This document shows, one piece after another, positions 43,701-55,700 of a stretch of DNA of 64,000 nt (the stretch's first letter is position 1; each line of letters begins with the position of its first letter). The DNA is from Megaustenia siamemsis (Eukaryota > Mollusca > Gastropoda > Stylommatophora > Ariophantidae), in assembly GCA_032433765.1 (NCBI GenBank), contig JAVIAB010000051.1, positions 146,888,568-146,952,567 of the forward strand. Reading direction: 5' to 3'. Both the position numbers and the translations under genes were made by a program. The notes under the pieces are model-generated. The model did no database searches. It had not been told where the DNA came from and saw only the letters and a list, made by a program, of their open reading frames with translations.

Positions 43701-46700
43701 AAGTAACAACTGCTAAAATATATGTGAGTTGTCATGTGCCCACATCTGTGTATGATCGATCAAAACAATTTAAACTGAAGCTAAATGGATGCTATTAATA
43801 TTTACTTAAATAATATGGCTGGCAGTACTTACTTCATGAGATCTTGAAATGCCCATCCATCCACCCAGTTCTCTACAAATGTTGCCCCTTGCCTTTGTGT
43901 AACAAATTGCCCTAGTCTAAGCCTGTTTTCCATGCACTTCTGACGTGTGGTTTTCTTTTCTAAAGTACTCTGTAAAATTAAAAAACAATAATTATAAGAA
44001 GAAAAAAAACTTAGCAAAAGCCAATGCCTTCAGGTAGGACTGGTTCGTCTCAAGACAAGGCGTCGGTCTAAAGACGGAGAGGTTTTGAGTTCAAATCCTG
44101 GCTGCACCAGTTGGGATTTTTATTTGTGATTTCTCTCTGTGGCAACCACCCTGGTCTCAGTAGTTGGGCCTGGCTTGATGCGTTAATTACTCATCAACGG
44201 AAAAAATATCGAGTACATCCGAAGATGGAGTTAGTTATATGCATGTGTTTCGAGGGACCCCTGTGCACACTGCTGCCAGGAAAAAAATGGATTAACATGC
44301 AAAATTCCGTTCCTAGGGACTTCACCACAGGTGAAAACTGGCGAACGTAAAAAAAAAATGCTTTCAAGTATTTCATAAATTACATATGTTATACCAGTGC
44401 TCAAACATAGAGTGAAACTCCTCACTTCTGACAAAATGAATAGATAATGAGATGGCTTTTGAGAGTATGTAGATAATATGAGGATGTGAAAACTATTAGA
44501 GCATTACGTACATACATTTTTTCAGAAAAATAAGAAAATTTGACAATAAAGAAGCCATGATTTCCTTCCATATAAATGCAATATTATAGTACGGTGGAAA
44601 CATTTCACAGTACTGTGGTATACTTATTCCATGCTTGTGTTCACCAGATTACTAAAGTCATCCACCCTTAAAAGGATATTATATATGGCCCTTTTCGTCT
44701 TGTCAGACAGTCTAGTGGAGGCTATTGTGTATTTTGCCATCTTAGTCTTCGACTTCTGAGCATCGACATGATTGTTGGGGTCTTAGCACGTTGCAGGACA
44801 GTTAAGTTGGTTATTTTGTCCTGCCATTTGATGTGCATTATTTTACGGAGACATCGCATGTGGAAGACATTTAGTCTTTTTTCCTGGTTTGAGTATGTTG
44901 TCTAGGTTTCAGATCCATATACTAGTGTGCTAAGCACATAAGTTTGATATATTAAGAGTTTAGACTTCAGTGTGTTAAACAGGGTGTTAAACAGGGTTGT
45001 GCGCTGTCACCAGATTTGTTTAATATTTATAGTGAGATTATTTTAAGATCCATAAGGGACATGCCTGGAATAACAATTGGAGGTCATAATATAAATAATC
45101 TAAGGTATGCTGATGATACAGTCTTAATCGCTAAGAGTGAAAATGAGTTACAACAAATGTTGGACATTATAGTGAAGGAAAGCAAAAACAAAGGACCCAG
45201 CCTTAATAGCAAAAAGACAAAGGTAATGGTAACAACAAAGAAAAAGACATCACCTGTGTGCAAAATAAAGACAAGTGGAACAATATTAAAACAGGTAAAT
45301 GAATTTAAATATTTGGGAACTTTGTTAACCTCAGACAGAAGATGTACAAAAGAGGTGAGATGCAGAATGACTCAGGCAAAAGCAGCTTTCCAAAAAATGA
45401 GGAAGACACTATGCAATCCATTTTTGACAAAAGAAACAAGGAAAAGAGTTCTTAAATGTTATGTAGAGCCAGTCTTAACATATGGATGTGAATCATGGAC
45501 AATAGACAACAGACAAGAAAATCACTGGAGTCTGTAGAAATGTGATTTTACAGAAGAATGTTGAGAGTACCATGGACAGCTAAGAAGAGTAATGAAAAAG
45601 TTCTGAAAGAGGTCAAAGCAAAAAGAGAACTAATTTCCAATATTAGGAAGAGACAATCATCATTTTTTGGCCATGTAATGAGAAGAGAACAACTGGAATA
45701 TATTGTAACAACTGGAAAAATTTAGGAACGAAGAGATAAAGGGAACCAAAGAGAAAAAATAACAGACAGCTTAAGAGAATGACTTGGCAGAAGGTCAACA
45801 ACAGAAATGATAAATAGCTGTTGAGATCAAAAATTGTGGAGAGACATGATCACCTACGCCAGTAGGCACGGTAATTGATGATGATGAGTCTTCAGTGTTA
45901 GTTTCGTGTTGTCCCAGGCCCTTTCTGTGAGTTTGCTGAAGGTCGTAGCTGCCTTACCAATTTGACTGTTTATTTCTTCATCAAGAAAGATGGTTTGCAT
46001 AATTGTGGATCCAAGATATGTAAATTTCTGAACTGATTCTAGTGGACAATCTTTTAGAGTAATTAATATAGGTTTGATGTCGCCTTGACTTAGTATTACT
46101 GTCTTCTGAGCATTACTTGACAGTGAAAAAGGTCACATGCTTTGTCCAGGTTGTTGATCAGCGACTGTAGGGTGGCTTCACTATGAGCGACTAGGGCTGC
46201 ATCGTCAACAAATAAAAGTTCTTTAAGTAGGGCGACATTTATTTTGGTTTTTGCACTTAGTCGTGCTAAGTTGAACAGTGAGCCATCTGATCTTGTGCGA
46301 ATGTAAATATCTCCTGAGCTGTTTTCAAACGCGTAATTTAGGAGAGCAGCAAAAAATATACCAAAAAGAGTGGGGGCAAGGACACATCCTTGTTTCACTC
46401 CTTTGTTGACTTTGAAATTCTCTGATGAACTCCCATCAAAGTAGATTTTACCATTCATGTCTTCATGGAAGGACATAATCAGCTTAAGTAATTTAGGTGG
46501 GCAGCCTATGCTTTCTAACACCCTGTAGAGCTCATCTCTATTTACTGAGTCGAAGACCTTTGTTAGATCCACAAAGGCAATATAGAGCAGCATATTTTGT
46601 TCTCAACATTTTTCTTGCCGTTGTCTAAGTGTGAAAATCATGTCTATGGTTGATCTCCCGGCTCTGAAGCCGCATTGAGACTCGGGAAGAACACGTTCTG

Positions 46701-49700
46701 CAAGTCTATGCAGGCGTTTAAGTATGACTCTAGCAAAAGCCTTGCATCTATGCTAAGGAGAGAAATGCCTTTGTAATTATTGTAATCGCCCTTGTTTCCT
46801 TTGTTTTTGTACAGCGTTATGATCTTAGCATTTCTCATATCATGAGTTAATTCTCCTTGCCTCCAGCATTTGATTAGCAGTTTGTATAGATGTGGAAGTA
46901 GTACGTTTAAGTTTTCCTTTAGTACATCTGTGGGAATGTTGTCATTTGCTGCAGCTTTTCCTCTTGAGAAGGCATTTATAGCGGCAGCATGTTCGTATAT
47001 AATACGGGAGGTCAAAAAGTAATGCACACCAATTTTTTCTCGGCTAATAATAAAGATAGGAATATGAAATTTTGCACACTTGGAATATGACATGTTCCAA
47101 TTATGTGTACCAAATTGCACAGCATTCTGATAAATATTACGCAATCTATGAACCGTTAAAATGGAGCTTGTCAACAATGTCCGTTACAAACAGCGAATTG
47201 TCATTGAATTTCTGGTTGCGGAAAAAGAAACTGTGGCAAACATTCATAAACGACTGTGTGCAGTGTACAAATGTTCTGCAGTCGATAGGAGCACAGTTAG
47301 TCGCTGGGTTCAGAGAATTAAAGCTGCAGAAAGTGTACGAGTGGAGCTGCATGATTTACCGCGTTCTGGGCGTGTTGCCTCGGCTACCAGCACAGACATG
47401 TTAAACCGGGCTGATGCCATTATTCGTAAGGATAGGCGTATCACTAGTCAGCAATTGGCATTGCAGCTTACAGTCAGCAAGGGAAGTGCAATCGCAATTT
47501 TTAAAACTCTCGGATATTCAAAGATTTGCGCTCAATGGGTTCCTCGGTGCCTAACAAATGATCACAGAGTTCAAAGGAAAACATTCTGTTCTGAATTGTT
47601 GGAGCGTTTCGGTGTTGAAGGAGAAATGTTTTTGTCAAAAATTGTTACCGGTGATGAAACGTGGGCACATTATTATGAGCCTGAAACAAAAATGCAGTCA
47701 ATGGAATGGCATCATCCGCAGTCACCAAAAAGAAAAAAATTCAAAACATCTCCATCAGCCGGAAAGGTGATGATCACTGTCTTCTGGGACATTGATGGTG
47801 TGATTCTTGTTGATGTAATGACAAGAGGTGAGACAATCAACTCGACAGCTTACATCAATACACTGACAAAACTCAAAAATCGGTTCCACAGAGTTCGGCC
47901 TAATAAGCCATCTGCAGATTTGTTGCTTCAACATGACAATGCACGCCCTCACACAAGTCTGGTAACACGGGAAGCAATCAACAAATTTGGTTGGACTGTA
48001 CTGCCCCATCCTCCTTACAGCCCTGATCTGGCTCCCTCAGATTTCCATCTGTTTGGACCACTCAAAAAATTCCTGCGTGGGACACACTTTGACAATGATG
48101 AGGGTGTGATCCGTGCAGTTAAAAAATGGCTACGCGAGCAGGACAAAACTTGGTACAAACGAGGCATTCATGACCTAGTTTCGCGTTGGCGTAAGGCAAT
48201 ACGCTTGGACGGAGATTATGTTGAAAAATAGGTAGTGTAAAGGGGATGTTCAGCTACAATCTGTGAAAATTTCACACATTTTGCCCGAATAGTTTCCGAG
48301 AAAAAATTGGTGTGCATTACTTTTTGACCTCCCTACGTAGTAGGTTCAACATCCAGCTCAAACATTGTAGGATATTTAGGTATTAATTGTGCTAGAACTG
48401 TGTTTGCTGGTCTGTTATCATGGTATAGGTTGGAGTAGTGTTCAACCCATCTTTCCATTTGTTGTCCCTTGTCAGTAATAGGTTCTCCAAACTTGGATTT
48501 TAGGGGGGCCAATTTGGTTATTTTTAGTCCAAGGGTCTTTTTTATATTGTCATGCATGGTTTTTGAGTCACCCCTGTCTGAGGCTTTCTGCATTTCAAAG
48601 CATAGATTGTTCCAGTATTCATTTGCGCATCTTCTTGCTTCGCGTTGTAGGGTGGCTTGCGCATGTTTGAGCTGATCCTTGGTGATTTGATTGAGATTAT
48701 TATTGAAGTTCAGTAAAGCCTTTTTCTTATTAGCTATTAGTGGGTCTAGTCTTGCTACATTTTCTTCGACCCAGTCGTTCTTTGAGAACCGTTTTTGGCC
48801 GTAGGTAGATAGAGCGCAATTATAGATGTGTGTTTTCAGAGAGCACCAGTTGTCATCCACACTTGATGAATCTTCTGCTTCTTCTACAAGTTCTTCAAAC
48901 TTAGATCTAAAAATGTCTTTATTTGATGAGATTTCAGTCGCTGTGATGTTGATCTTGGCTGCTGCAGGCTCTCTTGATTTGTAAATACGACTACATCTAG
49001 CTTTGATCTTACTGATGACGAGAGCGTGGTCTGTATTGCAGTCTGCACTGTGATATGTTCGTGTTATTCTGATGTTATTTAAAGACTGCCTTTGTGTAAG
49101 AACTAGGTCTAGTTGGTGCCAGTGACCACTTCTTGCATGACGCCATGTTACTTTATGTTTGTGTTTCACATTAAAGTAGGTATTAGTTACGCATAGATTA
49201 TCTGAACAGAATTCTAGGAGTCTCTGGCCATTTTCGTTGATTTTTCCAAAGCCGTGATGGCCTAGCATGTTGGCCAAGATTGTTGATCAGATCCTGTGCG
49301 TGCGTTGAAATCACCGAGTATATATAATAGCTCTTCTTTTGGAAGTGAGTCAATGATCACTTGAAGTTGTTGGTAGAAGTTGTCTTTCTCTTCGTCTGAT
49401 GCAGCCAACGTTGGTGCATAGGCACTAATGATATTTATTAATCCACTCTTTATATGCAGCTGAAGTATCATTGAGCGTTCGGACACTCTTTTGGCGTGGT
49501 TATGGAGTTTGTATGTTTGTTGTGTACAGGGAAGCTTACTCCATGTAGACGTGGTTTTTCGACACTTGACCCTGCCAGAAAAAAGTATAATTTTCTTCCT
49601 TTACAGAGCCACAGTCTGAGAGTCTTGTTTCTTGTAGGGCAGTAATATCGACATGTAGCTTATTTAGTTCTTTATCTATGAGGGCTGTTCTAATTTGCCC

Positions 49701-52700
49701 TTCTTTCAGTGTGTTTGCTTTAGCAAGTTCAGGGCACATGGTCCTTACATTCCATGTGCCAAGTTTAAACATTGGTGCTTTCTTCCTCATTTCACTTTGC
49801 CTGCTCTGCCTGGGCACGGAATATGGAGATAGTGCTTTACCCAATCGCACTATCCCCCTCTCCACTTCGTTTCAAGGATTTCCGAAGGAGGGACAAAGTC
49901 CATACGTTCGAAATTGAAAGAAGGTACAGGGATGCCAGAAAAACGGTTAACGCTGTCTACTGCCTTAGGTCCATCCCTCCAGATTTTTACCCTGGGTGTA
50001 CTCCCATAACCTTCGATTCTAACTAGAATCTAGTCCACAAGGTAGTGGAGGGTTTTGTGGTCGAAGTTAAAAAAAAAGGATATTAAATGGGCATGAATGT
50101 GATTTGTGCTGGTCAGCAATAGAAATGTAATATCTCCACCTTTTGATCACCCAACACATCTAACTTCAGCACAGTATTTTTGATTACTGGGTTGCCTTTC
50201 TTCTTCATCTCTACTTGTTTCTCCAGATTACACTGGTTAGTCTGCTTCTATAGGCACAGCGAAGAGGTGGAGTATGATCTGAATAGTTCTAGTTCGCCGA
50301 TCCTGGCACAAGCCATCAGGTATGATTTGCTGAGAGCTTTCAGCCCGGTTCTTGAATGGCACCTCCCCATTTTGTAGTATGATATGCTTTGAAGGTATCC
50401 TACAGTATTGTAACGTTTGATTGTAACGAGGTGCACACCCTTAGGCACCACTTGTAATGAACACAGCTTTCAAGCTATCACTATCCTTCAGCACCCTCAA
50501 CTGTTGTCTGGTAGCGCCTGACGCTGAAGAGCTGTGCAGCCGAATGTATGACGAGCTAGTTCTCCCTTGCTCTCGTTGTATTGAATTGGCCTCTGTTCGA
50601 CAGCTGCCGCGGCTCTTTAAAGAATTGAGCCCTCGCACCCCTGACATCGAAGGCACCCTCCGCCGTTGCTGAATTCGGTGACTCCTCCAGTCACCGTGTG
50701 GGTCAGCACCTTGACTGACACCGACTTCTAGAACTGCCTAGGGATGCAGATCAGCCCCGTGTTGTTGTCTGGAGGCCACTGCTACCCATGCTGCCTCCCG
50801 ATTGACCATAAACCCGTGGCGTTCACCCTTGCCAGTGATCGTTATGCCGTACTCCGCACTGCCTGCCCACAATTTATGACAACCCCAGTCTCCGTTCTTC
50901 GCTGAGGTCAGACAAAACATCAGTAGCTTAAACAAAGCAGTCAGTAACACCGTTGAACTCACACATGTCACGTTTATTACTCACAAAGGCATACTCCCAT
51001 ATGGATCACACCCACAGTAGTGATATCATTCACAATACTAAAAAGTCTCTTCTCATGAATAAGCTAATAGCTTCTGAATAACTGGCTCAGCATGGCTTAT
51101 GTTAAGCGAGCACTAGTGATATCATTCACAATACTCTAAAAAGCCTCTTCACATGAATAAGCTAACAGCTTCTTAACAACTGGCTCAGCATGGCTTCTGC
51201 TAAGCGATCACTAGTGATATCATTCACAATACTAAAAAGTCTCTTCTCATGACTAAGCTAACAGCTTCGTAACAACTGCTCAGCATGGCTTCTGCTAAGC
51301 TAGTACTAGTGATATCATTCACAATACTAAAAAGTCTCTTCACATGAATAAGCTAACAGCTTCTTAACAACTGACACTTCTCACTCGAATTTTAGTCCTA
51401 CTAGTTTGACTACCTTAGCTTAACTGACCTGTCCTGTCCACTGTCGCAACTCTACTGTTAATGGTCCCCGGTATCGTCTAGCCAACTAGCCCAGACGCCC
51501 GTACTGACCGCTCGCACTCAATCGAATGTTCCTAACTTAAACTCCTTTGTCTCACTTAACTCTCCCCTGCCTCGTTTTTGATCGCCCTACACGCTTTCTC
51601 CTGATTCATAATGTGTTAATATTCTCCACTTTCCCCGTGGACCTGAAGCCTCTTACTAATACTCTCCGACCTATTTATCTCCCCTTGACCTGCACCAATT
51701 CTACCCTTCTCTCTCCCTCTTGTTATCTCCCTGTTTTAGTATTAGGTTAAGAAACCTAAATATACAAAAAATTGAAGAAGTTAAGAAAATAGTAAGCATT
51801 GAAATAATCTGGTCTCCTATGAGGAGGCTAGAGCATTCAGAGCCAGTGTCAACTCTCTTTGTCAAATCGAGCAAAATATCATCTCAACAAATTTAAATCA
51901 CTTACCTTTTCAATAAGTAGCGATTTATTCACGTCCAAACATTTCTGCAGGTTTTCTTTATGTTTCTCTAACAACTTATTCTGTGCTGTACACTGACGCT
52001 TCAGTTCATCATTTTGCTGAAATGGTCAATCCAGAGCTACAAATTATCATCTTATTTATTACAAGTTCCAACAAAGATAACACCATAATACATACACAAA
52101 CAATTTAAGATTTTTTGTCAATTTTCAGTTTTAAAAAATGCATTTGTCCAAAGACATTAAACAAAACAAAAGATAAATACATTAAAATGACAATTCTATT
52201 TTTAGATAGTTCACAACAATAAACAAGATATGAATTTTATGTCAAAGAATCTCTCACCAGGACCAGTATACAACATTTATTTTATTTACTAGTCTCATCA
52301 TATAGAACACAATGTTTACAGGTACTGCTCTGTTTGTGAAATTTGCCATTCACAAAAGGTCTGTATTACTTTACAATTAATGTTTGCTGTTGTATGCATC
52401 AAATTTATTCAGGAAGATTTCATCAATTAATTTTGAAAAGTTGAAAAGTGTGAGATTTGCTTTAGCCAGTATATGTATTGCTAGCCCAATTAATCAGATG
52501 TGAAAATAATTAGCTGTTTTACCTCTGTTCAAATCCAATTTGCACTGTCACATATAATCTCCTCTATTTCATTCAGCACAGCCAATTTACATTTTTAGAT
52601 CCTAATATCAATTTACCAATTTACAATGGGTCTCCCACCCTTTAATTTAAAAATTGATTATATAATAAAATACTACTGACTTCAATAAAAATGACACAAT

Positions 52701-55700
52701 CTTTACATTATAGATAAACATTTATTTAACATAAATACAAGGAACAAGTGAGCATTTAAACACATATTATAAACATTCATACATTGCATTATGAATAGAG
52801 AGTGGATGCTATATTATTTACTTTGTTAAAATAAAACAGACATTAAATAATCATATTATCCAGACAGAATGTTCAGATGAAATGAAATGCTAATTCAGTG
52901 AAAAAAAGAATCTCTTATAGTAATCATGTGAGAATCAACATGCAGTTATCATCAGTGTTAGTAATGAACAATAAAAATAAATCTGATAGCATCACTACCC
53001 ATTGAAGAAGATGTACATCATCATGGTGTGTCTGAAAGGCAAAGTAAATTTATTATGACAACTTCACATGTACAAAAGCCCACACTGGAAAGAAAATATG
53101 AAACTGTCTGAAAACAAGTGTGGAAATTATCCTTAACATATTATATAGCACAGGCAGTGTTAACTGGCTCTAGTTATCGACACCATCAACCCTGGAGTCA
53201 GTTTTGCCATACATTTTTGTATGGTGCAGATACATGGACATTGGTAAGGAATGTGTTAATGCAAGCCAAACTGCAAGGTCACTAGAGATTACTGAGATGT
53301 GATGTTTTATAAAAGAATGTTAAGAATTAATTTGATGGTCAAACAAATCTTATCATGAAGTACTGAAAATAGTTATAGCAAATGAGTGATTTGTCACAAA
53401 CATCCATTCATCTTTCCAGTGGCACTCTGTGTACAGAGAATATACAATACTGGACAAACATCATGGCACTAAAGAAGGCTAAAAATGAACTGATACACAA
53501 CAACAGATAGTTTTGTAGATGCATGGTCCCATTGTTGTTGTTGTTATAGATCCAGAAGCCTGTGAGATGATGCCCTTTGCCCCAATACCATGTAATGATA
53601 TCTGCAGGTATTTCTGGGTTCTGCTGTAGATCAGTACAAGGTGTTCCATTTATCATGTCTTTGAGGAAACAGAGTTGCTCTAATGTCAGTGAGGTTTGGA
53701 CAGTCTAAAAGATATGTTCTACTGCTTCATGTGGGTGTTCACAGAGTGGACATGCTGAGTTTGGTTTCGTTCTAATGATGTGGTTGTTCAGTGGTACATG
53801 ACCGGTTCTCATTTTGAAGATGGTGGTTTGGTGTCTTCTTTTTAAGTTGATAATGTTGTCATGGGGGTTTGGCCTTGACATGTATTAAAAAAGATCTCTC
53901 CCTGTTTCTCCCTTGTCCCATCCATTCAGCCAATCCGCTCTACTGTTAGAGTTTATGATTTGTTTGGCTGTGTTTAATGAGATGTTGGTGTTAAATTGTG
54001 TCTGTCCAGATCCTTTCTTAGCTAATGTATCTGCCTTGTCATTTTCTGGTGTGTTGGCGTGTCCTGGATTCACTGCATCACTAAGATTCATGATCTCCTA
54101 TGCCAGCAGACACAGCAGACAATGAATTTTTGATGTAAATGTGTGTTTATTTCTGACAAATAGTGGCCTCACCCACTACTACTTAGTAGTCTATCATTTC
54201 TTGTGCATAATTTCATTATTTGAGGACACAAATGCATCAAATAAAGTGTATTTTGAAGAACTTGGATTATTTTACCCAAAATTTCAAGAAGAATTGATAT
54301 TGGATAGCAACACCCTTCTAGTCATGGGGGGAATAGAGGTATGATGTTTTGAATTGAAAATTATGCCTTTCAATATTTTATACTATTTATAATCATATTT
54401 TTTTTTCTACAGATATCAATATATTGTGGTAGTCGTTTTTTATAATTCAGCACTTACTGATATATTTAAATGATTTATGCGACAGTCTAGTTGTGAAATT
54501 ATGTGTTGCAATTCCCCGTTTGGTGTATGTTTTCACTTCTGACGTGTGGATGAACTGTCATTACCGATATTTAACTGGAATATGATTTATTCTTCTTTGT
54601 GTCGTGTATTTGCGGTTCAATAAGCAAGCACATGGTTCGACAAAAATGTCGCCAGTAGCCGGGTATGTTCAACCGTATGTGAAAAGTCTGTGACGGTGGA
54701 TGGGGTGGATGAATCAAAAATGATCAATAGCCCAGAAATCGAAAACAGCAAAGTGTGTGGTACACATGAGGCATATTCAGAACACGAAAGACGAATATGG
54801 CAGACCACCGTAAAAGAGATTGGAGCCTCATCACATAACACTCCATGGAGAGAAATTCTAACTATTGTTTTAAGAATGAATTTTATAGGTATGGCAAAAA
54901 AGTAATTTTAATGCCATGAAAAATATACTAACAACAAAACAAATAACAGTAGGGCTGAAACTAAGAATAGCAAAATGTTACATCTTCTCAATATTCCTGT
55001 ATGGTGCGAAAACATGGACATTAGAACAGAAAATGTAAGCCTTTGAAATGTGGATTTATAGAAGAATAGGTAGAATTGGATGGAAAGAAATAAAAACAAA
55101 CGATGAAGTTTTAAAACAACTAAAAAATAAAAAAAGAACTACAAAATACAATTAAGACAAGATAAATGAAATTTTTGGGGCATGTTAAAAGACACAACAA
55201 CCTCTTAAAAGTAATACTGGAAGGAAAGATACAAGGTAAAAGAGGCAGAGGCAGACCAAGACTAACATGGACGAGTAACATCAATAGATGGGCAAGTCAG
55301 TCTATGACAACCTGCACCATCAAAGCAAGAAACAGAGTGGAATGGCGATCCATGGTAGCCAACCATCGATGCGGAGACGGCACTCAATGATGATGGTGAT
55401 CATATTATATTGCAATCTTCATTTTCTTCAACCATTTTCCTTTCCAATGATGTATTACATTTATTATATATTACATATTATATATTACATGTATTACATT
55501 TAATTATATTATTGCGTGAAATTGTAAAATGAAAATACATGTGATGGAATTTTTCTAAACTGAAAATTAATCTGGTTCATTCTGGTCTAAATCTAAAAGA
55601 AAAAAACATAAAAACAAGTCAATGTAACAAGAGTGTGAAAAGAGTTAACATAAAGCTTATAAACTCAAAGCAGTCAATGGCTTATTGCTGACTTCAAACA

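Larger units (their letters stand above)
44700..50070 (-). mobile_element. Minus-strand LINE (APE endonuclease + RT), nested and decayed
   Basis: Sense order: leader (50070-49870); endonuclease [45 protein letters not shown]; a linker; then reverse transcriptase with [29 protein letters not shown], catalytic LFVDDAALV; then YGSETW and MLRSRRLRW near 44760. Several frameshifts make it inactive. It is interrupted by mariner (47005-48333) and a group D LINE (44974-45889); without them it is ~3.1 kb. FVDD replaces the common FADD. Clade not assigned. Confidence 0.85.
54165..55640. repeat. Diverged repeat R1, copy 2, with insertions
   Basis: Arms 54165-54442 and 55405-55640 pair with those of copy 1 (35160-36985). 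Between them are an unplaced segment (54443-54894) and a group A LINE (54895-55400). The left arm is open on the plus strand over ~67 codons ([19 protein letters not shown]), but copy 1 is not, so coding is doubtful. Confidence 0.6.

Noticed and set aside
49678..50026. Plus-strand 79- and 84-codon frames
   Set aside because: They are antisense to the LINE endonuclease region and its leader.
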